Shown piece by piece: positions 31,997 through 41,908 of a DNA stretch of 64,000 nucleotides. Numbering within the stretch: the first letter of the stretch is position 1; the number at the start of each line of letters is the position of its first letter. A program made the translations under genes and the position numbers. The stretch is from Pluralibacter gergoviae ATCC 33028 = NBRC 105706 (GTDB lineage Bacteria; Pseudomonadota; Gammaproteobacteria; Enterobacterales; Enterobacteriaceae): NCBI RefSeq assembly GCF_001598855.1, contig NZ_BCZS01000018.1, positions 31,872-95,871 on the forward strand, given 5' to 3'. The notes beneath the pieces were generated by a model, which did not search any database, had not been told where the DNA came from, and saw only the letters and a list, made by a program, of their open reading frames with translations.

Positions 31997-32992
31997 TCAG
32001 GCGGTTTCGCCGGGGCGGAATTCGGGCTGCCACAGCACCTGAAGCGTGGCCACATCGTCGCCGGCGATCAGGCGCCGCACCATATCGGCAACCTGGCGGC
32101 CGACGCCCTGGCGCGTCGACTGCACAACCGCCGCCACCGGGACGTCAATAATGCTGTCTTCCGGCAGACCGTCATAGACCACCAGCGACACGCGATCGTC
32201 GCCCGTCAGCCGCCCCGCCTGGGCAAGCGCCATCGCCGCGCCGTCGCCGTGGGTGTTGCAGTCGGTAATAATGGCGGTCGGCGGCTCGGGCAGCGCCAGC
32301 AGTGCCAGCGTGGCCTGAAAACCGCCGCGCCGCGTCTGGGGAACGCGGCGCAGCCACGCCTGTGAAAGGCCGCTTTCGCGCAGCGCATCCAGATAGCCGC
32401 AGCGGCGCTGGACGATAAACGCCTGATTGTTGTCCTCGCCGAGCAGCGCAATGCGCCGGTGGCCGCGCTCAATCAGATAGCGCGTCGCCGCGCGGGTGCC
32501 CGCATAGTTGTCAAAATCGAACCATGCGTAAGGCTGCGGGAGACTGCTGCGGCCGAGCGTCAGGAAGGGAAAACCGGCGGCAAGCAGCGGCTCGAGACGC
32601 GGATCGTTCTCCAGCGTATGGGCCACGATCAGCGCGTCAACCCGGCGGCTCTGCACCAGGCGCATGTAGCTGTGCTTATCGGCCTGCTCGTCATCGGCGA
32701 TCAGCAGCAGATCGATTTCGTGGCGGGCCAGTTCGCGGCTGATCTCCGCCACCATGTCGAAGAAGACGCTATTATTGAGCGGCGCCGGGCGGACGGGGAA
32801 CACGAGGCCAACGGCGTCGATTTTGCCCATTTTAAGCCGCCGGGCGAAGGTATTTGGCCGGTAGCCGCGGCGCTGCGCCTCGGCCTCGACCCTGGCGCGG
32901 GTGTCGGCGGAAACATCGTCATAGCCGTTAAGGGCGCGGCTGACGGTCGTTACCGAAATCCCCAGCGCTTTAGCAATATCTTTCAGCGACAT
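31997..32992 (-). CDS. LacI-family repressor, probable regulator of the alpha-galactoside operon (RafR-like)
   Basis: 331 residues: N-terminal LacI helix-turn-helix MSLKDIAKALGISVTTVSRA, hinge, then a periplasmic-binding-like sugar domain. Located immediately upstream of the operators and on the same strand as rafA-rafB, with about 60 bp between its stop and operator 2. I infer that it binds those operators; the sugar it senses is not visible from sequence. The stop-to-start gap after the XRE gene is 66 bp. Confidence 0.85.
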   Translation of the reverse strand: MSLKDIAKALGISVTTVSRALNGYDDVSADTRARVEAEAQRRGYRPNTFARRLKMGKIDAVGLVFPVRPAPLNNSVFFDMVAEISRELARHEIDLLLIADDEQADKHSYMRLVQSRRVDALIVAHTLENDPRLEPLLAAGFPFLTLGRSSLPQPYAWFDFDNYAGTRAATRYLIERGHRRIALLGEDNNQAFIVQRRCGYLDALRESGLSQAWLRRVPQTRRGGFQATLALLALPEPPTAIITDCNTHGDGAAMALAQAGRLTGDDRVSLVVYDGLPEDSIIDVPVAAVVQSTRQGVGRQVADMVRRLIAGDDVATLQVLWQPEFRPGETA

Positions 32993-33058
32993 AACTCTCT
33001 CTGCTTCGCGAATCAGGCGCCAGTGTCCCGCAATACGGCGGCGGCGTCCAGCGCAGGG

Positions 33059-33607
33059 CTAGTTCTGCTCCGCCACCAGCAGCGCCTGGGTATCCGGCTC
33101 CAGGGCCTGAAACAGATGCTCCTGGTCCCCCGGATAGCAGATGTAGTCCCCTTCCCCCAGCTCTTCCGGCGCGGACGTCAGACCGACCCGCGCCCGGCCC
33201 TGAGTGATGATGATGTGCTCCACCGATCCGGGCGAATGCGGCTGCGAGATGCGGTCTGCCCCGGGCTGGGTCAGCAGCAGATAGATATCGCGCCGCGCGC
33301 CGGGCGGGCAGGCGGCCAGCAGAATGGCTTCATAGTTGGCCTGCCCGGCGACCACTTTGGTGCCCTCGCCGCGGCGGATCACCTGAGTCTGATTCTGGTG
33401 CGGCTCCAGCAGGCGGGCAAAGGGAATATCCAGCGCCACGCAGAGCGACCACAGTGTCTCCAGGCTGGGATTGCCGTTGCCGGCCTCCAGCTGGGAAAGC
33501 GTCGATTTTGCAATGCCGGCCCGGCGCGCGATCTCCGCCAGCGAAAGCCCGGTGCGCGCGCGTTCGCGCACAAGGCTTTTGGCTATCACGCTTATTGGCT
33601 GCGTCAT
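33059..33607 (-). CDS. XRE-family regulator with C-terminal cupin domain
   Basis: 182 residues. Helix-turn-helix about 11-65 (LSLAEIARRAGIAKSTLSQL, the usual HipB/XRE motif) and a cupin sensor at about 105-175 (HIIITQGRARVGL, GDYICYPGDQEH). Such regulators often sit divergent to AzlCD exporters and respond to amino acids or related ligands; the ligand here is unknown. ATG at 33607. It is divergent from azlC, with an inverted-repeat pair between them that suggests autoregulation. Confidence 0.88.
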   Translation of the reverse strand: MTQPISVIAKSLVRERARTGLSLAEIARRAGIAKSTLSQLEAGNGNPSLETLWSLCVALDIPFARLLEPHQNQTQVIRRGEGTKVVAGQANYEAILLAACPPGARRDIYLLLTQPGADRISQPHSPGSVEHIIITQGRARVGLTSAPEELGEGDYICYPGDQEHLFQALEPDTQALLVAEQN

Positions 33608-33626
33608 TCGCGTCTCCGTGTTTTAT

Positions 33627-33696
33627 ATATCGAACGAAACGTTCGACTTGTAAATCAATAAAGCAGTGTTCATTATAATGTTACTTCGTTCGATAT
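33627..33696. promoter_or_regulatory. Operator pair and -10 box between the XRE regulator and azlC
   Basis: A perfect palindrome TCGAACG-AAA-CGTTCGA (33630-33646) and a further half-site; the 12-mer atatcgaacgaa at 33627-33638 recurs inverted at 33685-33696. A TATAAT (33674-33679) lies between. This is the likely binding region of the XRE regulator controlling both directions. Confidence 0.75.
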
Positions 33697-33707
33697 GGCT
33701 CACGCAG

Positions 33708-34367
33708 ATGAAACAATTTTTCTCAAGCCTCACCGGCGATACGGTGAAGGCCATTGTGCTGGTCGTCCTCGCGGTGGGGGTGGTCGGCATGTCCTACGGC
33801 TCGCTGGCAATGGCCTACGGCTTTCCGCTGTGGGTGCCCTTCGTGCTGTCGCTCACCGTGCTGGCGGGCGCATCCGAGTTTATGTTTATCGGCATCGTCG
33901 CCAGCGGCGGTAACCCGCTGGCCGCCGCTGCCGCCGGGCTGCTGGTTAACGCCCGCCATGTGCCCTTCGGCGTCAGCGTCCGCGATCTGGTGGGCAGGCG
34001 CGGCGCGGCGCTGCTCGGCTGTCACATAATGAACGATGAGAGCGTGGTGTTCGGGCTGTCGCAGAAGACGCCGGAGCAGCGCAGGGCCGCCTACTGGCTG
34101 TGCGGCCTGGGCGTTGCCATCATCTGGCCCGTTGGCGCCCTGCTGGGCGCCGGCATCGGTAAGCTGCTGCCCGCCCCGGAGACCATCGGACTGGATGCGG
34201 TATTCCCGGCGATTTTGCTGGCGCTGACCCTGCCGGCCTTTAAAAACCGCGCGACGCTAACTCGCGCCCTGAGCGGCGCGGCGATTTCGCTGGCGGCCGT
34301 CCCCTTCGTCGCCACCGGCCTGCCGGTGCTGCTGTCGCTGTTCGGCCTGCTGGCGAGGAGGAAGTAA
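33708..34367 (+). CDS. azlC: AzlC-family branched-chain amino acid exporter, large subunit
   Basis: About five to six membrane helices; with AzlD it forms an amino-acid exporter (E. coli YgaZH exports valine). The start at 33708 (MKQFFSSLTGDTVKA) is preferred: upstream in-frame starts at 33666 and 33678 fall on the promoter -10 and operator. That gives 219 residues, somewhat shorter than YgaZ. Conserved FMFIGIVASGG and NARHVPFGVS segments. Its stop overlaps the azlD start (TAATG). Confidence 0.88.
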   Translation: MKQFFSSLTGDTVKAIVLVVLAVGVVGMSYGSLAMAYGFPLWVPFVLSLTVLAGASEFMFIGIVASGGNPLAAAAAGLLVNARHVPFGVSVRDLVGRRGAALLGCHIMNDESVVFGLSQKTPEQRRAAYWLCGLGVAIIWPVGALLGAGIGKLLPAPETIGLDAVFPAILLALTLPAFKNRATLTRALSGAAISLAAVPFVATGLPVLLSLFGLLARRK

Positions 34368-34690
34368 TGGGCAATATGGGACTGTTTATCGCCGGGATGG
34401 CGATTTTATCGCTGGGCACCTATCTGATGCGTCTCGGCGGCGCAAAGCTGGGTCGCCGCCTGAACTTTTCCGAACGCGCTCAGGCGCTTCTGTCGGACGC
34501 CGCCACGGTGCTGCTGTTCTCCGTGGCGCTGGCGACCACCTTCTACGAAGGCGAACACTTTGCCGGGATGGCGCGGGTGCTGGGCGTGGCCTTTGCGGTA
34601 TTCCTCGCCTGGCGCAAGGTGCCGCTGATTGTCGTGATCGTCGCGGCGGCGGTGGTCACCGCGCTGCTGCGAACGGCGGGCATAAACTAA
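34367..34690 (+). CDS. azlD: AzlD-family branched-chain amino acid exporter, small subunit
   Basis: 107 residues with three to four hydrophobic helices and the family motif TYLMRLGG near the N-terminus. Coupled to azlC by a one-base overlap after GAGGAGG. The substrate is inferred from the family only. Confidence 0.87.
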   Translation: MGNMGLFIAGMAILSLGTYLMRLGGAKLGRRLNFSERAQALLSDAATVLLFSVALATTFYEGEHFAGMARVLGVAFAVFLAWRKVPLIVVIVAAAVVTALLRTAGIN

Positions 34691-34714
34691 AAAAGCGCCC
34701 GCAGGCGCTCTTTC
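34689..34714. terminator. Bidirectional terminator after azlD
   Basis: Stem agcgcc/ggcgct with an A-run before and T-rich tail after, between convergent azlD and the DUF1471 gene. Confidence 0.8.
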
Positions 34715-34730
34715 GACCGGTACTCAGTAA

Positions 34731-34943
34731 TTACTTATTCAGTTCCGCCGTCATGTGCACGCGGTTGCCGGGGAAGGCTTCGGTAATTTTGTAGGATGAT
34801 GCACCCGCTGCTTTAGCCTGCGCGGCAATTTGCGCCTCAGCGTCGTCGAGCGTGGAGGCAGTGGCGGTCACCGTCTGTGCGGCAAATGCGCCGAAAGTCG
34901 TGGTCAGTGCGATAACTGCTGCAAAAGTTTTGATGCTTTTCAT
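34731..34943 (-). CDS. Small periplasmic DUF1471 (YdgH/BhsA/McbA-like) protein
   Basis: 70 residues from ATG 34943 (MKSIKTFAAVIALTTTFGAF). Signal peptide with cleavage expected after AFA at 21-22; the mature 48 residues carry the DUF1471 pattern (ASTLDDAEAQIAAQAKAAGA, then YKITEAFPGNRVHMTAEL). Relatives are stress-induced and affect biofilm and permeability. The 114-bp gap to fdhD contains its promoter. Specific role unknown. Confidence 0.85.
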   Translation of the reverse strand: MKSIKTFAAVIALTTTFGAFAAQTVTATASTLDDAEAQIAAQAKAAGASSYKITEAFPGNRVHMTAELNK

Positions 34944-35057
34944 GATAGTCACCCTGTAATCTGGTTGTCTGGATAAGGCGCCGTGCCTTGATGAGATAAA
35001 TACTAGCCCTGTATCCCGACAACTGATAGCGGAAGGATTTGCTATCATCTTTCAAAT

Positions 35058-35897
35058 TTATTGATTAATAATTAAGCGCTGCGGATGGGTGTAGATTGTC
35101 GCCCTGCCCGGCTTGCAGAAACCGACCAGCGTCAGGTTGCAGCGCTCGGCGACCTCCACCGCCAGAGTCGTCGCGGCCGATACCGCAAGCAGGATCTCAA
35201 CCCCGCACATCGCCGCCTTCTGCACCATCTCATAGCTGGCGCGGCTGGAGACCAGCGCCGCGCCGCTGCGCCACGCCTCGCCTTCGCCGGCGCGCTGGCC
35301 CAGCAGTTTGTCGAGCGCAACGTGGCGCCCGACATCCTCCATCCCGCCCGCCAGGGCGCCGGAAGGCATCACCCAGGCGGCGGCGTGCGTGCAGCCGGTC
35401 AGCCGGCCCACCGGCTGGACGTCGTTGAGATGCCGCAGGGCATCATCGAGGTGATTAAGGTCAAAGGTCTGGGTAAAGGGCAGCGGCGCCACGGGGCGGC
35501 CAATATCGTTCAGCTGCTCCACGCCGCAAACGCCGCAGCCGGTGCGGCCGGTGAGCGAGCGCCTGCGTTCTTTAAGCGCCATAAAGCGGCGGCTGGAGAG
35601 TTCGATTTGTACTTCGATGCCGCTGCAGCCGGGCACCACATCAATACCGTAAATCTCGCTTCTGCTTTCGATAATGCCTTCCGACAGGGAGAAGCCCACC
35701 GCAAACAGCGGCAGATCTTTCGGCGTCGCCATCATCACCACGTGAGAGATGCCGTTATACACCAGCGCTACGGGCACTTCTTCCGCCAGCTTATCGACCT
35801 CGGCGTGCTGCAGATCGCGGCGTCGCCAGAGCGCGACTTCGCGCATACCGGTGACATTAGTCACATCTCCGCCGCTTTTGTTAGCGTGTTCGTTCAC
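35058..35897 (-). CDS. fdhD: Sulfurtransferase FdhD for formate dehydrogenase molybdenum cofactor
   Basis: Transfers sulfur from IscS to the bis-MGD cofactor, required for active formate dehydrogenases. 279 residues from a GTG at 35897; the redox cysteines Cys121 and Cys124 (GCGVCG) have the E. coli numbering, supporting this start. Divergent from fdoG over 185 bp. Confidence 0.95.
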   Translation of the reverse strand: MNEHANKSGGDVTNVTGMREVALWRRRDLQHAEVDKLAEEVPVALVYNGISHVVMMATPKDLPLFAVGFSLSEGIIESRSEIYGIDVVPGCSGIEVQIELSSRRFMALKERRRSLTGRTGCGVCGVEQLNDIGRPVAPLPFTQTFDLNHLDDALRHLNDVQPVGRLTGCTHAAAWVMPSGALAGGMEDVGRHVALDKLLGQRAGEGEAWRSGAALVSSRASYEMVQKAAMCGVEILLAVSAATTLAVEVAERCNLTLVGFCKPGRATIYTHPQRLIINQ

Positions 35898-36082
35898 TTT
35901 AACTTAACCATATTGGAACAGACCTAATTACGATGTGGTATTCTGATAAAAGCCCCTCAGCGGTGAGGGAGATGGACCTAATTCTGAACCTTTGCCGGGT
36001 CATCCGCAAAGATAAATAAAAAACAGAGTCGCGCATCCACTTGGGTGCGGCGATAGAGCAATGTCGATACAAGGAGCAAACC

Positions 36083-39000
36083 ATGCAGGTCAGCAGAAGG
36101 CAGTTCTTTAAGATCTGCGCTGGCGGTATGGCAGGCACGACGGCGGCTGCGCTGGGCTTTGCCCCGGCAGTAGCGATGGCGGAAACGCGGCAGTATAAGC
36201 TGCTGCGCACCCGCGAGACGCGTAATACCTGCACATATTGTTCCGTTGGCTGTGGGCTGTTGATGTATAGCCTCGGCGACGGCGCAAAGAACGCCAAAGC
36301 ATCTATCTTCCATATTGAAGGCGATCCGGACCATCCGGTGAACCGCGGGGCGCTCTGCCCGAAAGGCGCCGGTCTGGTGGATTTTATCCACTCGGAAAGC
36401 CGGCTGAAATTTCCCGAATATCGCGCGCCGGGCTCCGATAAGTGGCAGAAAATCAGCTGGGACGAGGCGTTTGACCGCATCGCGAAGCTGATGAAGGCCG
36501 ACCGTGACGCTAACTTTATTGCTCAGAACGCCGAAGGCGCCACCGTTAACCGCTGGCTCTCTACCGGCATGCTTTGCGCATCCGCCTCCAGCAATGAAAG
36601 CGGCTATCTGACCCAGAAATTCACCCGCGCGCTCGGTATGCTCGCGGTAGACAACCAGGCGCGCGTCTGACACGGACCAACGGTAGCAAGTCTTGCTCCA
36701 ACATTTGGTCGCGGTGCGATGACCAACCACTGGGTGGATATTAAGAACGCCAATCTGGTTGTGGTGATGGGCGGCAACGCCGCTGAAGCGCATCCGGTCG
36801 GGTTCCGCTGGGCGATGGAAGCCAAGATCCATAACGGCGCCAAGCTTATCGTTATCGATCCGCGCTTTACCCGTACTGCGTCGGTGGCCGACTTCTATAC
36901 GCCGATTCGCTCCGGGACCGACATTACGTTCCTGTCCGGGGTGATGCTGTATCTGCTGACCAATGAAAAAATTAACCGCGAGTACACCGAGGCGTACACC
37001 AACGCCAGCCTGATCGTGCGCGAAGACTACGCCTTCGAGGACGGCCTGTTCTCCGGCTACGACGCCGACAAGCGCAAGTACGATAAAACCAGCTGGAACT
37101 ACGAGCTGGACGAAAACGGCCATGCGAAGCGCGATACCACGCTGACGCATCCGCGCTGCGTCTGGAATTTGCTCAAGCAGCACGTTTCACGTTATACGCC
37201 GGAGGTGGTGGAGAAGATCTGCGGTACGCCGAAGGCCGACTTCCTCAAGGTGTGCGAATATATCGCCGAGACCAGCGCGCCGGATAAAACCGCCTCGTTC
37301 CTCTATGCCCTGGGCTGGACGCAGCACTCGGTCGGCGCCCAGAACATTCGTACCATGGCGATGATCCAGCTGCTGCTCGGCAATATGGGCATGGCGGGCG
37401 GCGGCGTGAACGCCCTGCGCGGTCACTCCAACATTCAGGGCCTGACCGATCTTGGCCTGCTCTCCCAGAGCCTGCCGGGCTACCTCAACCTGCCGAGCGA
37501 GAAGCAAACCGATCTGCAGACCTACCTCACCGCCAGCACGCCGAAGCCGCTGCTCGAAGGCCAGGTGAACTACTGGGGTAACTATCCGAAGTTCTTCGTC
37601 TCGATGATGAAGGCCTTCTTCGGCGATAAGGCCACCAAAGAAAACAACTGGGGCTTTGACTGGCTGCCGAAGTGGGATAAGAGCTACGACGTGCTGCAGT
37701 ACTTCGAAATGATGTACAAAGGCGAAGTCAACGGCTACATCTGCCAGGGCTTTAACCCGGTGGCCTCGTTCCCTAACAAGAACAAGATTGTGGCCTCCCT
37801 GTCGAAGCTGAAGTTCCTGGTGACCATCGATCCGCTGAACACCGAAACCTCAACCTTCTGGCAGAACCACGGCGAGTCGAACGACGTCGATCCGGCGAAA
37901 ATCCAGACCGAGGTATTCCGCCTGCCGTCGACCTGCTTTGCCGAAGAGAATGGCTCTATCGTTAACTCCGGCCGCTGGCTGCAGTGGCACTGGAAAGGCG
38001 CGGACGCCCCCGGCATTGCCAGAACCGACGGCGAGATCCTCGCCGGTATCTTCCTGCGCCTGCGCGAGATGTATGCCAAGGAGGGCGGCCCGGTGCCGGA
38101 GCCGGTGCTCAACATGACGTGGAACTACACCACGCCGGATGAGCCCGCCTCGGAAGAGGTGGCGATGGAGAGCAACGGCAAGGCGCTGGCAGACATCACC
38201 GATCCGGCCACCGGCGCGGTCATCGTCAAGAAGGGCCAGCAGCTCACCTCCTTCGCCCAACTGCGCGACGACGGCAGCACTTCCAGCGGCTGCTGGATTT
38301 TCACCGGCAGCTGGACGCCGGAGGGCAACCAGATGGCGCGGCGCGACAACGCCGATCCGTCGGGTCTCGGCAATACGCTGGGCTGGGCCTGGGCGTGGCC
38401 GCTCAACCGCCGCATCCTCTACAACCGTGCCTCCGCTGACCCGCAGGGCAAACCGTGGGATCCGAAGCGCCAGCTGCTGAAGTGGGACGGCGCGAAGTGG
38501 GGCGGCGTGGATATTCCGGACTACAGCGCCGCGGCGCCGGGGTCGGACGTCGGGCCGTTCATCATGCAGCCCGAGGGCATGGGGCGCCTGTTTGCTATCG
38601 ACAAGATGGCGGAAGGGCCGTTCCCGGAGCACTACGAGCCGTTTGAGACGCCGCTGGGCACCAACCCGCTGCACCCGAACGTGGTCTCCAACCCGGCCGC
38701 GCGCGTGTTTAAAGATGACCTTGATGCGATGGGCAAAGCCGACAAGTTCCCCTACGTCGGCACCACCTACCGTCTCACTGAGCACTTCCACTACTGGACC
38801 AAGCACGCGCTGCTCAACGCCATCGCGCAGCCGGAACAGTTTGTGGAGATCGGCGAGAAGCTGGCGAATAAGCTCGGCATCACCCACGGCGATACGGTGA
38901 AGGTCTCCTCTAACCGCGGCTATATCAAGGCCAAGGCGGTGGTGACCAAGCGTATCCGCACCCTGAAGGTGAACGACAAAGACGTGGATACCATCGGTAT

Positions 39001-39133
39001 TCCTATCCACTGGGGCTACGAGGGCGTGGCGAAGAAGGGCTTTATCGCCAATACGCTGACGCCGTTTGTCGGCGACGCCAACACCCAGACGCCGGAGTTT
39101 AAAACCTTCCTCGTGAACGTGGAAAAGGTGTAA
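36083..39133 (+). CDS. fdoG: Formate dehydrogenase O, selenocysteine-containing alpha subunit
   Basis: Periplasm-facing catalytic subunit that oxidises formate with a Mo-bis-MGD cofactor and one [4Fe-4S] cluster. Reading UGA at 36668-36670 (codon 196) as selenocysteine yields 1016 residues, exactly the recalled E. coli FdoG length. ATG 36083 follows AAGGAGC and opens a twin-arginine signal MQVSRRQFFKICAGGMAG. Cluster cysteines are in CTYCSVGCGLL; the Sec lies in NQARV-U-HGPTVASL. First gene of fdoGHI; fdhE follows after a gap. Confidence 0.97.
36668..36707 (+). promoter_or_regulatory. Selenocysteine UGA codon and bacterial SECIS element in fdoG
   Basis: UGA followed by a stem-loop whose apex gcaa-gtc-ttgc (36686-36696) is the same as in E. 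coli fdoG. SelB reads this element just 3' of the codon to insert Sec instead of terminating. Confidence 0.9.
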
Positions 39134-39145
39134 CGGAGACGACCT

Positions 39146-40048
39146 ATGGCTTATCAATCTCAGGACATTATCCGTCGTTCCGCCACTAACGGGTTCACTC
39201 CCGCGCCGCAGGCGCGGGACCACCAGCAGGAAGTGGCCAAGCTCATCGACGTAACCACCTGTATCGGCTGCAAAGCCTGCCAGGTGGCCTGCTCAGAGTG
39301 GAACGATATCCGCGATGAAGTCGGGCACAACGTCGGGGTTTACGATAACCCGGCGGATCTGACCGCCAAATCCTGGACCGTGATGCGCTTCTCGGAAGTG
39401 GAGCAAAACGACAAGCTGGAGTGGCTGATTCGCAAGGACGGCTGTATGCACTGCGCCGATCCGGGCTGCCTGAAGGCGTGCCCGTCGGAAGGGGCGATTA
39501 TTCAGTACGCTAACGGCATCGTCGACTTCCAGTCCGAGCAGTGCATCGGCTGCGGCTACTGCATTGCGGGCTGCCCGTTCGACGTGCCGCGCCTGAACCC
39601 GGAGGACAACCGCGTCTACAAATGCACCCTGTGCGTGGACCGCGTGACCGTCGGCCAGGAGCCCGCCTGCGTGAAAACCTGTCCCACCGGGGCCATTCAC
39701 TTTGGCTCGAAGGAGGATATGAAAACCCTCGCAGGCGAGCGCGTTGCGGAACTGAAGACCCGCGGCTACGACAACGCCGGGCTGTACGATCCGGCGGGCG
39801 TCGGCGGTACGCACGTGATGTATGTGCTGCACCACGCCGACAAGCCGAATCTCTATCACGGCCTGCCGGAAAACCCGGAAATCAGCCAGACCGTGAAGTT
39901 CTGGAAGGGTATCTGGAAACCGCTGGCCGCCGTCGGCTTTGCCGCTACTTTCGCTGCCAGCATCTTCCACTACGTCGGCGTCGGGCCCAACCGCGCCGAC
40001 GGCGAGGAAGACAACCTGCATGAAGAGAAAGACGAGGTGCGCAAATGA
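39146..40048 (+). CDS. fdoH: Formate dehydrogenase O, iron-sulfur beta subunit
   Basis: 300 residues. Four [4Fe-4S] clusters carried by cysteine groups [37 protein letters not shown] and CTLCVD, passing electrons to the membrane subunit; a single C-terminal membrane helix (about 255-275) anchors it. 12 bp after fdoG, overlaps fdoI by four bases. Confidence 0.97.
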   Translation: MAYQSQDIIRRSATNGFTPAPQARDHQQEVAKLIDVTTCIGCKACQVACSEWNDIRDEVGHNVGVYDNPADLTAKSWTVMRFSEVEQNDKLEWLIRKDGCMHCADPGCLKACPSEGAIIQYANGIVDFQSEQCIGCGYCIAGCPFDVPRLNPEDNRVYKCTLCVDRVTVGQEPACVKTCPTGAIHFGSKEDMKTLAGERVAELKTRGYDNAGLYDPAGVGGTHVMYVLHHADKPNLYHGLPENPEISQTVKFWKGIWKPLAAVGFAATFAASIFHYVGVGPNRADGEEDNLHEEKDEVRK

Positions 40049-40680
40049 GAAAACGTGACACCATCGTGCGCTACACGGCGCCGGAGCGCATCAACCACTG
40101 GGTCACCGCCTTCTTCTTCCTGCTGGCGGCGATAAGCGGGCTGGGGTTCTTCTTCCCGTCCTTCAACTGGCTGATGCACGTTCTCGGCACGCCGCAGCTG
40201 GCGCGCATTCTGCATCCGTTCGCCGGGGTGGTGATGTTCTTCTCGTTCATCATCATGTTCTTCCGCTACTGGCACCATAATCTGATTAACCGCGACGATA
40301 TCCTGTGGGCGAAAAACATCTACAAGGTGGCGCTTAATGAGGAAGTGGGCGATACCGGGCGCTATAACTTCGGTCAGAAGTGCGTGTTCTGGTCGGCTAT
40401 TCTGCTGCTGGTGCTGCTGCTGGTCAGCGGCGTGATTATCTGGCGGCCGTACTTTGCGCCGGCGTTCTCCATTCCGGTTATCCGCTTTGCGCTGATGCTG
40501 CACTCGTTTGCCGCCGTGGCGCTGATTGTGGTGATCATGGTGCATATCTACGCCGCGCTGTGGGTGAAGGGCACGATTACCGCGATGGTGGAGGGCTGGG
40601 TGACCAAATCCTGGGCACATAAGCACCATCCGCGCTGGTATCGCGAAGTTCGCCAGAAAGAGGACAAAAACGCGCCGTAG
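40045..40680 (+). CDS. fdoI: Formate dehydrogenase O, cytochrome b556 gamma subunit
   Basis: Four-helix inner-membrane protein holding two b hemes and reducing quinone. 211 residues, E. coli length. Heme-ligand histidines are seen in [17 protein letters not shown], and [20 protein letters not shown]. Starts in the fdoH stop overlap (ATGA). The stop codon is centred in a 15-bp palindrome. Confidence 0.97.
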   Translation: MRKRDTIVRYTAPERINHWVTAFFFLLAAISGLGFFFPSFNWLMHVLGTPQLARILHPFAGVVMFFSFIIMFFRYWHHNLINRDDILWAKNIYKVALNEEVGDTGRYNFGQKCVFWSAILLLVLLLVSGVIIWRPYFAPAFSIPVIRFALMLHSFAAVALIVVIMVHIYAALWVKGTITAMVEGWVTKSWAHKHHPRWYREVRQKEDKNAP

Positions 40681-40900
40681 GCTACGGCAGTTTGACCGCA
40701 ATACGGCGCCTGACCCGCTGTCAGGCGCCGCTTCTTTTGCCGCTGGCGTAAAAAGATTGCCTCAGCGCCCTCCGCAACCCGCTGATCTTTCGCTTGCACC
40801 CCGTTGGTACAGGGCAGGCTGCGACGCATGGGGTATATCGCTCGCTGAATTTAGGGTTATCATAACGTATTCACGTGACCGGCCCGCAGAGGCCGGTCAC
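40674..40900 (+). other. Palindrome-rich fdoI-fdhE gap
   Basis: The 271-bp gap (40681-40951) holds three perfect inverted repeats: 40674-40688 over the fdoI stop; an 11-bp stem at 40704-40730 followed by cttctttt, which looks like a terminator; and a 10-bp stem at 40875-40900 (GTGACCGGCC/GGCCGGTCAC). No convincing reading frame lies in it. A promoter for fdhE or a small RNA is possible. Confidence 0.55.
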
Positions 40901-40951
40901 TCTTAATATCTGACGCAGCGACGGGCCGCGTCCGCATCAGGAAGTCACAGA

Positions 40952-41881
40952 ATGAGCATTCGCATCATCCCGCAAGATGAGCTGGAGAAAAACGAAAAAC
41001 GCGCGACGGACGCTATTCCGCCGCTGCTGTTTCCACGCCTGAAAAATCTGTATAACCGCCGCGCCGCCCGCCTGCGCGAGCTGGCCGAAAGCAACCCGCT
41101 GGGCGACTATCTGCGCTTTGCCGGGCTGATTGCGCATGCTCAGGAGGTGGTGCTTTACGATCATCCGCTGCACATGGACCTGACCGTCCGCATTAAAGAA
41201 GCCGCCGCGCAGGGCAAGCCGCCGCTGGATATCCATACGCTGCCGCGCGACAAGCACTGGCACACGCTGCTGCACTCGATGATCGCCGAGCTTAAGCCCG
41301 AGATGAGCGGCCCGGCGCTGGCGGTTATCGAAAATCTGGAAAAGGCCTCCGGACCGGAGCTGGAAGAGATGGCCAGCGCCCTGTTCGCTTCTGATTTTTC
41401 CGCCGTCAGCAGCGATAAGGCGCCGTTCATCTGGGCCGCGCTGTCGCTCTACTGGGCGCAGATGGCGAGCCTGATCCCCGGCAAGGCGCGGGCCGAGTAC
41501 GGCGAACATCGCCAGTACTGCCCGGTGTGCGGCTCCATGCCGGTCTCCAGCATCGTACAGATCGGTACAACCCAGGGGCTGCGCTACCTGCACTGCAACC
41601 TGTGCGAAGCGGAATGGCACGTGGTGCGCGTCAAGTGCAGCAACTGCGAGCAGAGCCGCGATCTGCACTACTGGTCGCTGGACAACGAGCAGGCGGCGGT
41701 AAAAGCAGAGAGCTGCGGCGACTGCGGCACCTACCTCAAAATCCTTTACCAGGAAAAAGATCCCAACGTCGAGGCTGTGGCCGACGATCTGGCCTCGCTG
41801 GTGCTGGACGCGCGCATGGAGCAGGAGGGCTTTGCCCGCAGCTCCATTAACCCGTTCCTGTTTCCGGGCGAGGGCGATTAA
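40952..41881 (+). CDS. fdhE: Formate dehydrogenase accessory protein FdhE
   Basis: Cytoplasmic iron-binding protein needed for assembly of the FdoG/FdnG enzymes before Tat export. 309 residues, E. coli length, starting [20 protein letters not shown]. Four CxxC pairs ([30 protein letters not shown]) form the rubredoxin-like metal sites. A short GC hairpin follows the stop. Confidence 0.96.
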   Translation: MSIRIIPQDELEKNEKRATDAIPPLLFPRLKNLYNRRAARLRELAESNPLGDYLRFAGLIAHAQEVVLYDHPLHMDLTVRIKEAAAQGKPPLDIHTLPRDKHWHTLLHSMIAELKPEMSGPALAVIENLEKASGPELEEMASALFASDFSAVSSDKAPFIWAALSLYWAQMASLIPGKARAEYGEHRQYCPVCGSMPVSSIVQIGTTQGLRYLHCNLCEAEWHVVRVKCSNCEQSRDLHYWSLDNEQAAVKAESCGDCGTYLKILYQEKDPNVEAVADDLASLVLDARMEQEGFARSSINPFLFPGEGD

Positions 41882-41908
41882 CCTCAACCTGGCCGGGCGT
41901 CGCCCGGC

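Noticed and set aside
36041..36670. fdoG as a truncated gene followed by a second gene at 36719
   Set aside because: The UGA is in the exact selenocysteine position with a SECIS hairpin, and the joined length equals FdoG.
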